Positions 8,655 to 16,926 of a DNA stretch of 64,000 bases are shown here, in pieces (the stretch's first letter is position 1; each line of letters starts with the position of its first letter). Both the position numbers and the translations under genes were made by a program. Below the pieces are notes generated by a model, which saw nothing but the letters and a program-made list of their open reading frames with translations, was not told the origin of the DNA and ran no database searches. The DNA comes from Candidatus Gastranaerophilales bacterium (GTDB taxonomy: Bacteria > Cyanobacteriota > Vampirovibrionia > Gastranaerophilales > Gastranaerophilaceae). Location: the NCBI GenBank assembly GCA_017461425.1, contig JAFTXY010000004.1, positions 32,576 through 96,575 on the forward strand, read 5' to 3'.

Positions 8655-8682
8655 AAAACCTCAGGATTTCCTGAGGTTTTTT
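8655..8682. terminator. Bidirectional intrinsic terminator
   Basis: The stem AAACCTCAGG / CCTGAGGTTT around an ATTT loop has A residues on one side and T residues on the other. It can stop transcription from tyrS (+) and from the transglycosylase gene (-), which converge here. Confidence 0.85.
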
Positions 8683-8685
8683 AAA

Positions 8686-9246
8686 TTATAATGTTTCTGA
8701 AACAACCGTCTCTTGTATTTCTTGTACTTCTTGTACTTCTGGTACAGGAGGTTGCGGCATTGACATTTGAACTATATTTGTTGCCTTAAAATCGTTATAT
8801 TCTTTTTTAACGTTTTTAATGAAACATTTAGTTGCGCCAAATGGAGGAATTCCATTATATTTTGCAACGTTTCCTGGTCCTGCATTGTATGCTGCAAGAG
8901 CTAAATCAACAGAACCATATTTTTTATATAGCATTTGATAGTATTTTAAGCCACCTTCGATATTTTCGCTAACAATATAAGGATTTACTCCTAGTTTTTT
9001 AGCTGTTGATGGAGTTAATTGGAATAATCCAATTGCGCCTCTTGGGCTTTTTGCGCTGGTATTGAAATTAGATTCAATTTTAGCAATACTTAATGCTATG
9101 TGGGGGTCGACACCAATCTTTTGTGCTGTTTGAACAATAAGTTTTTTGGTACTTTCGTGTGGCGATTGGGCCGCTTGTGCTGTGTTAGGAGCGATAATTG
9201 CGAGGCAAAAAGCAACTAACAAAGTTTTGACTAGCTTTTTCGTCAT
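8686..9246 (-). CDS. Secreted lytic transglycosylase (SLT domain)
   Basis: The product has 186 residues from the ATG at 9246, chosen because GAGGAT precedes it and a signal peptide follows (MTKKLVKTLLVAFCLAIIAP). An upstream in-frame extension of 20 codons lacks these features. The SLT fold is complete: catalytic Glu58 in AKIESNF, then GAIGLFQLTPSTAKKLG, then AAYNAGPGNVAKYNG. Such enzymes cleave the MurNAc-GlcNAc bond of peptidoglycan in the periplasm. The tail is a proline/valine/glutamate-rich, probably disordered segment. It is monocistronic and converges on tyrS through a shared terminator. Confidence 0.9.
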   Translation of the reverse strand: MTKKLVKTLLVAFCLAIIAPNTAQAAQSPHESTKKLIVQTAQKIGVDPHIALSIAKIESNFNTSAKSPRGAIGLFQLTPSTAKKLGVNPYIVSENIEGGLKYYQMLYKKYGSVDLALAAYNAGPGNVAKYNGIPPFGATKCFIKNVKKEYNDFKATNIVQMSMPQPPVPEVQEVQEIQETVVSETL

Positions 9247-9452
9247 AAAAAATATCCTCATTCTTGTATTAACCGGGTAAAAAACTTGATTTTGCTTTAA
9301 AACCAAGCAACAAACCCTAAGTTCTTAAACAATATATCACACAAATTCATTTTTTGCAACTTTGCTTAATAAATGGTCTATATTAACTAGTTTTGTCTGG
9401 AAAATATGTAATTAAAAATTGATTTATTAGCTAAAGTTATAAATAATTGCGC

Positions 9453-9482
9453 TTGCTAAAAAATATAGGCTTGTGATAGAAT
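9453..9482 (+). promoter_or_regulatory. Likely promoter of the tRNA-Ser gene
   Basis: TTGCTA (9453-9458) and TAGAAT (9477-9482) are 18 bases apart. The hexamer ends 13 bases before the mature tRNA, leaving a short 5' leader. Confidence 0.5.
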
Positions 9483-9495
9483 TATAAAAGCGAAT

Positions 9496-9584
9496 GGAAA
9501 AATGGCCGAGTGGCTGAAGGCGGCACCCTGCTAAGGTGTTAGGTGGAGTAATCTGCCTCGAGGGTTCGAATCCCTCTTTTTCCG
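9496..9584 (+). tRNA. tRNA-Ser, anticodon GCT
   Basis: The 89-base cloverleaf has a GGAAAAA / TTTTTCC acceptor stem (9496-9502 with 9577-9583) and G as discriminator base. The D arm contains TGGCCGAGTGGCTGAAGG. The anticodon stem is CACC/GGTG with loop CTGCTAA, giving GCT at 9530-9532 (reads AGC/AGU serine). A long class II variable arm and a T arm GGTTCGAATCC follow. The 3' CCA is not encoded. A terminator follows within five bases. Confidence 0.96.
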
Positions 9585-9588
9585 AATT

Positions 9589-9619
9589 AAAACCCACTGA
9601 TTAATAGTCAGTGGGTTTT
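9589..9619 (+). terminator. Intrinsic terminator after tRNA-Ser
   Basis: AAAACCCACTGA (9589-9600) pairs with TCAGTGGGTTTT (9608-9619) around a seven-base loop. It directly follows the tRNA. Confidence 0.85.
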
Positions 9620-9655
9620 ATAATGTAAATTATAAATAGACAGTTAAATTTGAAA

Positions 9656-9732
9656 TGTCCGACAACGAAATTAAAATGATTTAAAATTCTCTCTTTTTTA
9701 GGGGGAACTTTTTTAATTTCAAATGTCGGACA
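9656..9732. repeat. Pair of palindromic TGTC(C/G)GACA sites
   Basis: TGTCCGACA at 9656-9664 and its exact reverse complement TGTCGGACA at 9724-9732 lie 68 bases apart, between the tRNA-Ser terminator and the zinc-ribbon gene. The similarity extends as a direct repeat: both sites read AAATGTC(C/G)GACAAC. They could be two operator half-sites or a recombination remnant next to a tRNA. No integrase gene is nearby. Confidence 0.5.
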
Positions 9733-9810
9733 ACTCAAAGTAAAAAAATATAAGTACGTCCATTTTTGACATCACCTTATATATAATAATAAATAATATA
9801 AGGAATAATT

Positions 9811-10011
9811 ATGTTTATTTGTTATAAATGTGACTATAAAGATTTATCCGATGGTAACAACGAAAGATATTGTCCTATTTGTGGGACCGATAACACAATA
9901 CCTAAATGTTCTCTTATTCTGTTTTTATTATTAGTTTCTTTTATAATTGTAACTTTCGTATCATTTAATAATGATGATTTGCATTCAATAGCATTAATGT
10001 TGCTTATCTGA
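9811..10011 (+). CDS. Small zinc-ribbon membrane protein
   Basis: This 66-residue protein starts with a CxxC pair (CYKC, residues 4-7) and a second CxxC pair (CPIC, about 21-24), separated by 13 residues, the layout of a rubredoxin-like zinc ribbon. A hydrophobic helix of about 20 residues follows, so the ribbon is probably at the cytosolic face of the membrane. ATAAGGAA precedes the ATG. A consensus -35 TTGACA lies at 9766-9771. The gene stands between the tRNA and the helicase-nuclease gene with gaps on both sides; no functional link can be shown. Confidence 0.62.
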   Translation: MFICYKCDYKDLSDGNNERYCPICGTDNTIPKCSLILFLLLVSFIIVTFVSFNNDDLHSIALMLLI

Positions 10012-10132
10012 AAGAAAATTTAGATAATTATTAATATGTATTCAAAAGATACAAAATAACTTGAAACCCTTATTGTATTTATATAAAATATAATAAAATA
10101 ATTAAATTTTAATTAAACATCTTGGAGTTAAA

Positions 10133-13100
10133 ATGGCAGCAGATAAACTAGGTGAGATTCTTGATAGTCTTAATGATGAACAAAAATTATGCGTTAAAAA
10201 TCTTGATGGCAAATTTCTTGTTTTAGCTGGACCTGGAACAGGCAAAACTTATACTGTTATAAAAAGACTCCAAGCAATGATTTTGCAAGGTGTTAAGCCA
10301 GAGCGAATTCTTTGTATGACATATTCTCGTGCTGGTGCTGATGAGATGAAAAAAAGAGTTTTGGAAGAGTTAGATGAAAACAACAATAACGTTGAAATTC
10401 ATACTTTTCATAGCTTTTGCAATAAATTAATTGGCGAATATTCAGATGAATTCAATGTTCCAGCCTCTATTCAACTAATCCCTGATAGCATTAAAAGAGC
10501 TTTAATTAAAGAATGCATTGATGAAATTAGTGACGCTGTGCATTATAAAAGCGAAAAAGCTAACAAGTATTCTAGTTTTGATTCAATTAAAGATGGTATT
10601 GCGTATTTAAAAAGATATCGAATTTTAGATAAGGAAGCTTGTCAACTTGAAGAAAATATCAAAAGTGATTCTGAATGGTTGCCTGCAATTGATGCTTTAG
10701 AATACGAAAGAGATAATGAACCGAAAAAAAGAAAAAATTATGAAGCAAATATTGAAAAAATTGAAATTAAAATAGCGAAAATTAGAGAACTATACCGATT
10801 TTTCAATTTATACCGAGAAAAAATGGAGCTTGGCGGTTATATCGATTATGACGATATGATTAATTATATTTTAGAAAAATTTGAATCTGACCCAAGTTTT
10901 ACTCAAAACATATCAAATCAATACGATTACATTATCGTCGATGAATATCAAGATACAAACCGCTCTCAAAACGAATTAATTTTTCATCTTGTTGATAATT
11001 CAATGAAGGGAAATGTTTTTGTAGTTGGTGATGATAAGCAAATTATCAATGCTTCTCAAGGAGCTAGAATTGATAGCATTCAAGCTTTTTGGGATAAATA
11101 TAAAGATGAAATTAAATCTCCTATAAAATTTATCGAAAATAGACGTTCAACTCAAACAATTCTTGATGTTGCTAAAACCGTAGCAGAGCAAAATACAGAA
11201 TTATTAGATAAAGAAATTAACTTAAAAGCAGTTAATGATGAAGTTACAGCTAAAGAAAATAAAGTTCGACTTAATATTTATTATGATGAGGCATCTCAAG
11301 CACTAGATATAGTTAAAGAAATTGATGAATTAATAAATTCATCTTCTTGCCCAGTTGATGAAAAAACAAAAGAAAAAGATTATTCTCAAATTGCAATTTT
11401 ATCAACAAGTAATGATGAATTAGCTTATTACGCCGAACAATTGCACAATAGAAATATCCCTTATGAATTAAAAGAAGGAAAAAGCATTTTTGCAATAAAA
11501 TCATCTATGATTTTATACTATTACTTGCAAACATTAGTTAATCCAGATTTAAATTCAGATAAATTATTTAGGCTATTATTATTGCCGCCATTTAATATTG
11601 CAGCAGAATCTTTTAACTTATTGCAAGAAGAAAATTCCAAACATAAGAATTTTATTCTAGCTATGAAAGAAATAATTAAAAAAGAAGAAGCACCAAATGA
11701 TATTAAAAAATTCATTGAAACTTATGAATATTTAAGAAACACAATGTTAAGTGGCGAAACTGTTTATAGAATAGTTGCGCAGTGTGCATCAAAAACTGGC
11801 ATTTTAGACTTTTTCTTTAATTTTGAAACAAATAAACTTGAAAATACTTTAGCTCTAAAAAGATTGCTAGATGAAGCATACACTTATTCAACACAATTTA
11901 AAAAAGTCAATTTAGAAGATTTTGTTGAATATTTAGATATGCTTCAAAATGATAAAATCGATTTAAAAATTGAAAAAGATTCAATAAAAATGAATGCAAT
12001 TCAATTAACAACATATCAAAGCTCAAAAGGTTTAGAATATGAATATGTTTATATGCCATCTTTAAAATCGAGCAAGTGGGAAAGTTGTTCTCGTCCAATA
12101 ATTAAACCACCTGTTCCTTTGTCAAAAGAGGATGAAAGAGATGAAGCTACTTGGAAAACATATAAATTAGCAGACAAAATTAACAAAATGTATGTTGGTA
12201 TGACAAGAGCAAAACACACTTTGAGGCTTTCATATGTTGGAACAAGTGCCGAAGATGGACATAGCGCATTATTAAAAGTTCAAGAAATTCCTGAAAAATT
12301 ATTAGAAATAAATAACTATTGCGAAGAAAAAAATGAACCTCAAATTTATAATTGGGCAAATGCGCTAACTATTAAAGAATATGATTATGTTAGAGATTTC
12401 AAATCAAATATTGATAGTGCAATTTCAGAAATAAAATATTATTCTCCATCTTTAATAAATCCATACTTAAAGTGCCCAAGGATGTTTTTCTTTGATAAAA
12501 TCTTAGGTTTAAGTTCTCCTAATTTTTCAATTCCAGATTCAATGAATTTTGGTTTAGCTGTTCATAAAGCTTGTGAAAATGCGGTTGAATATGCTATTAA
12601 AAATAAAACGTTTTATGATAGTGAAACTTTTGTTAAAGATGTTGAATGTCAAATTGATAAATTTGCTTTTTCATCTTTAAATCAAAGAGAACAATATAAA
12701 ACAATAGCTCAAACATCAATAAAAGAATTTTTTGAAAAAGATTTAAGCTTAGCTGATATTGATGCTGTTTATAATATTGAGCAAGATATCATAGCTGATT
12801 TTGAAGGAGTTCAATTTAAAGGGCTTCCAGATAGAGTGAATTTAGTTGATGGAAAATTTAGAATTTATGATTATAAAACAGGTAGAGCAAAAACTAAAAA
12901 AGAAATCTGTTTAACTGATTCTAATGATGAAAAGTTGGGAATCCACGAAGATTACTATATTCAAATGGGTTTATATAAATATTTCTTAGAAAAAACTAAA
13001 GGAATAGAAGTAGAAGAAACGACATTTTTATTCCCACAAGAATATGATAAATCTTGTACAATTTATTATTCAAAAGAAGATATGGAGCTTGTTTTAGATA

Positions 13101-13213
13101 AATATAGAAAAGCGATTAAAGGTATTAAAGAACAAAACTTTGAACCAACGCCTTGTAAAACTTCTTGCGAACATTGCCCATATAAAAATGTGCTTTGCGA
13201 TATGAATAAGTAG
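10133..13213 (+). CDS. UvrD/Rep-type helicase fused to a RecB/Cas4-type Fe-S nuclease
   Basis: This 1026-residue protein carries superfamily 1A helicase motifs in order: Walker A GPGTGKT (33-39), VDEYQDTNRSQ near 270, VVGDDKQII, TTYQSSKGLEYEYVY and YVGMTRAKH. The C-terminal quarter is a PD-(D/E)xK nuclease with Asp900 (LPDR), Asp913 and Lys915 (YDYKTG). It is framed by the four cysteines of an AddB/Cas4-like iron-sulphur cluster: Cys781 (LKCPRMFF) before the nuclease and Cys1012, Cys1015, Cys1022 after it. It could process double-strand breaks alone, in place of AddAB or RecBCD, or act in defence. GGAG precedes the ATG. It appears monocistronic. Confidence 0.88.
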   Translation: MAADKLGEILDSLNDEQKLCVKNLDGKFLVLAGPGTGKTYTVIKRLQAMILQGVKPERILCMTYSRAGADEMKKRVLEELDENNNNVEIHTFHSFCNKLIGEYSDEFNVPASIQLIPDSIKRALIKECIDEISDAVHYKSEKANKYSSFDSIKDGIAYLKRYRILDKEACQLEENIKSDSEWLPAIDALEYERDNEPKKRKNYEANIEKIEIKIAKIRELYRFFNLYREKMELGGYIDYDDMINYILEKFESDPSFTQNISNQYDYIIVDEYQDTNRSQNELIFHLVDNSMKGNVFVVGDDKQIINASQGARIDSIQAFWDKYKDEIKSPIKFIENRRSTQTILDVAKTVAEQNTELLDKEINLKAVNDEVTAKENKVRLNIYYDEASQALDIVKEIDELINSSSCPVDEKTKEKDYSQIAILSTSNDELAYYAEQLHNRNIPYELKEGKSIFAIKSSMILYYYLQTLVNPDLNSDKLFRLLLLPPFNIAAESFNLLQEENSKHKNFILAMKEIIKKEEAPNDIKKFIETYEYLRNTMLSGETVYRIVAQCASKTGILDFFFNFETNKLENTLALKRLLDEAYTYSTQFKKVNLEDFVEYLDMLQNDKIDLKIEKDSIKMNAIQLTTYQSSKGLEYEYVYMPSLKSSKWESCSRPIIKPPVPLSKEDERDEATWKTYKLADKINKMYVGMTRAKHTLRLSYVGTSAEDGHSALLKVQEIPEKLLEINNYCEEKNEPQIYNWANALTIKEYDYVRDFKSNIDSAISEIKYYSPSLINPYLKCPRMFFFDKILGLSSPNFSIPDSMNFGLAVHKACENAVEYAIKNKTFYDSETFVKDVECQIDKFAFSSLNQREQYKTIAQTSIKEFFEKDLSLADIDAVYNIEQDIIADFEGVQFKGLPDRVNLVDGKFRIYDYKTGRAKTKKEICLTDSNDEKLGIHEDYYIQMGLYKYFLEKTKGIEVEETTFLFPQEYDKSCTIYYSKEDMELVLDKYRKAIKGIKEQNFEPTPCKTSCEHCPYKNVLCDMNK

Positions 13214-13333
13214 TGAAGATTCTTTGGTATACTTGCATTGGTTTCCTTTTAATTGAATTTTATTATTAAAAGCATATTGTTAGTTTGTTTCGTTTGCAAT
13301 AAATTCAATTTATTACATATTGTTAAAATTTAG

Positions 13334-13357
13334 TTTGCTTAATAGCAAAGCTTTTTT
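13334..13357 (+). terminator. Possible intrinsic terminator
   Basis: TTTGCT / AGCAAA around TAAT is followed by GCTTTTTTATT. The stem is short; it would end the helicase-nuclease transcript. Confidence 0.5.
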
Positions 13358-13399
13358 ATTACGAGTATTGTAGTTTTAATAAAAGAATGCGAGGGTGTT

Positions 13400-14935
13400 A
13401 TGATACAAAAAATTGGTTCTAATTTTAGCAATATTCGTGTAGCAAAAGTTCAACACAATAAAAATTTTGCACAAACTGTTCCTATGAAGCAATTAGGGAT
13501 GGATACAATAAGTTTTGGAAATATTGAAAAAACATCTGACGTTGAAGAAAACAAACCTCGTATAATTGCAATGCCACAAGAAAGATTTCGTGTTCCAGAT
13601 GATTATCGCTTATCAAATGGCGTTGTAAGGGATAATGATGCATTAGGCGGAAGACCATTATGGACTCCAAATTCCGTTGAACATGTAATAGCTGCTACTC
13701 CAAAATTTAATCCCCAAAAACACAAAGGTTTGTATCCATTGCAATTAAAAACAGGTTCAAATACATATAGAGTTGGAATGTATGATCCTGCGCATACAGA
13801 AGTATATACATATGAAAATAGAGGCTATTTGTATGTTAATAATTTTGGACATGTAACTAAATTTGATAATAATGTAGATGAATTTTCTCCAGATGTATTT
13901 TTGGGAACACCTGCAAAACAAGTAATAGAAGATTTTAGGCATCATGATACTCTTGTAGATACAAAAGTTATTAGCGCACTAATCAGAGATGGAAGAATGA
14001 GTGAAATTATGGAATGTGTCGCTGATGGTGAACATGATTATATTATCGATTCATTAAAAGCTTTAGGTTTTAATGAAAAAGGCGAATATGATAGAGATTT
14101 AAAAATTAATATTGCTACAACTCCAAGTTTTCATTACGATAGAAAAATTGAAGAAATTGATAGACAAATGCAATCAGAAATAAATGATGCTCCATCAAGA
14201 GCGGAATACTGGCAACCATCAGGAAGTGACAGAGCATTTAATTTCTTTGTAACTCTTGGCGTTTCAGAAATTGTTAGAGCAGTTAAGAAAAATTCAGATA
14301 AAAATAGATATATAACAGAAGCGCAAAATAAGGCTCAAAAGGCAAAAACTCAATTGAATGAAGCATATGCAAAACATCAAACTCAAACTACTGACAAATT
14401 GAAAAGAGCCGAACAAGCTGTTGCTGATTTTCAAATCTTAAAAGCCAAAAAAGCGCAAACCCAAAAAGAAGTTAGAAGTATCTTTTCAAATTTCTCAATA
14501 AAATCTGCACATATGCCATATAGTATTGGTTTTGTTGGTGAAAATAATGTTTTAGCAAAAGAATTTGCAAAAAATGTTGCAGAAGAATTAGGTGTAGAAT
14601 TATATGTAGCAAAATATTCTGTAAGCCATGAGGATGTTATTAGTGATATAAAAAATCAAATTTCCAGATTGGCAAGATATGGAACTGGTGAAAAAAGAAC
14701 AATTTTATATATAGAAAATATTGATGCTTTGCTTGATTGTAGATTATCTAGTGAAGAGCAAATGCAAAAAATGCGAGAATTTCTTGATGTAGCAAGAACA
14801 AGTTTTACTATAATGTATGATACAAAAGACTTTGAAAAATTACATGAAGAATTATCTTTATCAAGCAAGAGTCATCACAGAGTAGATATACCTGCAACTT
14901 TTGAAGAAGCTAATTTTGCAAAAAGATTAAGATAA
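13400..14935 (+). CDS. Protein with degenerate AAA+ domain, paralogue 1
   Basis: The protein has 511 residues. The first 41 are a variable leader ending in TISFGN, a motif shared with other proteins here. Residues about 50-200 form a region conserved with the next gene (PKFNPQKHKGLYPLQLKTG, RGYLYVNNFGHVTKF, FLGTPAKQVIEDF). A GSDRAFNFFVTLG segment and a long Gln/Lys-rich coiled coil follow. The last 130 residues resemble an AAA+ core, but the Walker A is reduced to GFVGENNVLAKEF without GKT, and Walker B reads TILYIENIDALL with EN instead of DE. ATP hydrolysis is therefore unlikely. No signal peptide is present. Function unknown. Confidence 0.75.
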   Translation: MIQKIGSNFSNIRVAKVQHNKNFAQTVPMKQLGMDTISFGNIEKTSDVEENKPRIIAMPQERFRVPDDYRLSNGVVRDNDALGGRPLWTPNSVEHVIAATPKFNPQKHKGLYPLQLKTGSNTYRVGMYDPAHTEVYTYENRGYLYVNNFGHVTKFDNNVDEFSPDVFLGTPAKQVIEDFRHHDTLVDTKVISALIRDGRMSEIMECVADGEHDYIIDSLKALGFNEKGEYDRDLKINIATTPSFHYDRKIEEIDRQMQSEINDAPSRAEYWQPSGSDRAFNFFVTLGVSEIVRAVKKNSDKNRYITEAQNKAQKAKTQLNEAYAKHQTQTTDKLKRAEQAVADFQILKAKKAQTQKEVRSIFSNFSIKSAHMPYSIGFVGENNVLAKEFAKNVAEELGVELYVAKYSVSHEDVISDIKNQISRLARYGTGEKRTILYIENIDALLDCRLSSEEQMQKMREFLDVARTSFTIMYDTKDFEKLHEELSLSSKSHHRVDIPATFEEANFAKRLR

Positions 14936-15030
14936 ATTGTTACAAATATTAAGCTGCAAATTCAACTAAAAGCAATTTATTCTTTTGATGAGCGTTGTTT
15001 TTCTTGAAATAACAACTATAAAGGTGTGCT

Positions 15031-16590
15031 ATGCAAAAAATTGGTTTTAATATTGCAGGATTGCAATTGAATTCTATGAAAAAAGTAAAAAAAGAAGTGC
15101 AATTAAATAATTCTAATCCTTTGAATTATTCAAGTAAACAAATTTATTTTGGTAATCAATATAATGATATGCTCATTGATTTGAATAAAAAACCAAGCAT
15201 CGCTATTCCTGAAGAAAACTTTGTTGTTCCTGAAGCTTGGAGAGTTAGAGATGGCGCAATTTTTAATAATTATGGATTTCGCACCTATCATAAAATAGCT
15301 CCAAATCAAAGTTATGAATCAAAAGATCAATATCCAAAATTTAATCCCGAAACTCATAAAGGCTTATTTTTGTTGAAATATAAAACAGGAACTAAATTAG
15401 AAAGAACACCGGAAAGCAATATGCTTCCAGGTCCGGTTTTTGTATATGGAACTTGTGGATATCTTTATGTTGACAGATTTAATAATGTAACAAGAATTGA
15501 TGTACAAACAGAGGAAATTTCTCCTAAAGCGTTTGTAGGTACTCCGGCTGGAGAAATTTTAGATGAATTTTCAAAATGTGATGATGCTACAAAAGTTAAG
15601 GCTATCGCTTCTTTAATTAGAGGCGGAAGATTGAATGAAGTTTTAAAAGCTGCAACTTCTAAAGAAGTTCCATTAATTCAAAAAGCATTCAAGCAATTAG
15701 GATTAAATGAAAATGGTAAATATGATGAAATAATTGAATTTAATCTTGAAAAAGAAGATAAATTTGCTTATCAAGAAAAATTAGGAGATATTGATGTAAT
15801 ATTGCAAGATAAATTAGCTAATGCTGAAAAAGAAGCAGAAAAATATTTAAGAGCAGGCGAAGATAGAGCATTTGAAATAGTTTGTTCGCTTGGTTTTTCA
15901 GAATTATCTAGAGCAAAAGATAAAAAGGAATTTATAAAAAAATATCAACAACAAGCGCAACAACAGGCACAACAAGCAAGACGTGAGCTTTCTAAAGAAT
16001 ATTTAAAATATATTGATGATATGTTTTCTGAACAATATAGTGCGCAAAATGAATCTAATGATTACCAAAAATTGCAAGCAGAAAAAGCTCGATTGTTTAA
16101 CACTATTAAAAGCTTCTTTGAAATAAAAACGTATAAACATTCACAAACACCACAATTAGCTCTACCTAGAACAATTGGTCTATTTGGTGAAAATTGCATT
16201 ATGGCGCAACAATTTATGCAAAAAGTAGCAGATAAATTTGGTTTGAAATCAGATGTGGTTCAATATGATACAAATCATAAAAATGTTATAGCAAGATTGG
16301 CAAATTCTATATACAACGCAAATAAACGTCTTGAAGAAAAAGGAGAAAAGACAATAATTTTCCTTGAAAATATTGATGATTTAATGGATGAAAGATTATC
16401 AAGCGAATTTGAAATTGCAAGAATGAAAAAATTATTCGCTGAGATTTCAAAAGATGAATCAATAACATTAATGTTTAATACTCAAAATATTGATGATGCT
16501 GCAGAAAAATTAGATTTAAAATCAGAAACAGATTATTGTGTTGATTTACCTGCTGATTTTAATAGAGCTAATTATAGAAATAAAAAATAA
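15031..16590 (+). CDS. Protein with degenerate AAA+ domain, paralogue 2
   Basis: This 519-residue product is a diverged tandem copy of the preceding one, with the same start (QKIG), the same leader motif (IYFGN at 38-42) and matching blocks: PKFNPETHKGLFLLKYKTG, CGYLYVDRFNNVTRI, FVGTPAGEILDEF and GEDRAFEIVCSLGFSELSRA. Its coiled coil is very glutamine-rich. The C-terminal AAA+-like domain again lacks GKT (IGLFGENCIMAQQF) and has IIFLENIDDLM in the Walker B position. It lies 95 bases after paralogue 1, is preceded by AAAGGTG, and ends at a strong terminator, so both may share one transcript. Confidence 0.75.
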   Translation: MQKIGFNIAGLQLNSMKKVKKEVQLNNSNPLNYSSKQIYFGNQYNDMLIDLNKKPSIAIPEENFVVPEAWRVRDGAIFNNYGFRTYHKIAPNQSYESKDQYPKFNPETHKGLFLLKYKTGTKLERTPESNMLPGPVFVYGTCGYLYVDRFNNVTRIDVQTEEISPKAFVGTPAGEILDEFSKCDDATKVKAIASLIRGGRLNEVLKAATSKEVPLIQKAFKQLGLNENGKYDEIIEFNLEKEDKFAYQEKLGDIDVILQDKLANAEKEAEKYLRAGEDRAFEIVCSLGFSELSRAKDKKEFIKKYQQQAQQQAQQARRELSKEYLKYIDDMFSEQYSAQNESNDYQKLQAEKARLFNTIKSFFEIKTYKHSQTPQLALPRTIGLFGENCIMAQQFMQKVADKFGLKSDVVQYDTNHKNVIARLANSIYNANKRLEEKGEKTIIFLENIDDLMDERLSSEFEIARMKKLFAEISKDESITLMFNTQNIDDAAEKLDLKSETDYCVDLPADFNRANYRNKK

Positions 16591-16602
16591 AAATAAAAAA
16601 GT

Positions 16603-16629
16603 AAAAAGCCCGATAAAATCGGGCTTTTT
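16603..16629. terminator. Bidirectional intrinsic terminator
   Basis: A perfect 12-bp stem AAAAAGCCCGAT / ATCGGGCTTTTT with an AAA loop serves paralogue 2 (+) and the small gene at 16635-16817 (-). Confidence 0.92.
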
Positions 16630-16634
16630 GGTAA

Positions 16635-16817
16635 TTAAGCTAAGATATCTAGTTTTAAACCGTCTTTTGTAAGAGAGCGAACCTCGTTACAATTGATGTT
16701 TAATTTTTCGCCTTTAGGTAAATAGTTCATAGTGTTACTATATGCCTTTGAAGGGTTTAAGGCGATTGGGTTAGATACCATAGTTTTGTTAGATATTGCT
16801 TTAAGTGGTTTTATCAC
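16635..16817 (-). CDS. Small protein of unknown function (60 aa)
   Basis: This frame looks like a real gene because its GTG start at 16817 is preceded, at five bases, by a perfect AGGAGG ribosome site. In addition a sigma70-type promoter (TTGAAT, 16 bases, TATAAT) lies 30 bases upstream. A strong terminator follows the stop. The product begins MIKPLKAISNKTMVSNPIAL and is basic, asparagine/serine-rich and without cysteine, signal peptide or membrane helix. I do not recognise the family. The complete expression unit around so short a frame is the main evidence. Confidence 0.7.
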   Translation of the reverse strand: MIKPLKAISNKTMVSNPIALNPSKAYSNTMNYLPKGEKLNINCNEVRSLTKDGLKLDILA

Positions 16818-16846
16818 ACTAACCTCCTTTGCCTATCTACAATAGT

Positions 16847-16874
16847 ATTATACCATTTATACAAAACCATTCAA
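16847..16874 (-). promoter_or_regulatory. Promoter of the 60-aa gene
   Basis: On the minus strand TTGAAT (16869-16874) and TATAAT (16847-16852) are 16 bases apart. This transcript has a normal leader with AGGAGG, unlike the divergent der gene. Confidence 0.7.
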
Positions 16875-16914
16875 TGTTAAATTTTGCCTAATTTCAAAAG
16901 AAATTTTTTTATAT

Positions 16915-16920
16915 TATAAT
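16915..16920 (+). promoter_or_regulatory. -10 element of der, six bases before ATG (leaderless)
   Basis: A consensus TATAAT at 16915-16920 is followed by six bases and the ATG at 16927. No Shine-Dalgarno can fit. The -35 region (TTTCAA at 17 bases) is weak. Confidence 0.7.
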
Positions 16921-16926
16921 CTTTAT

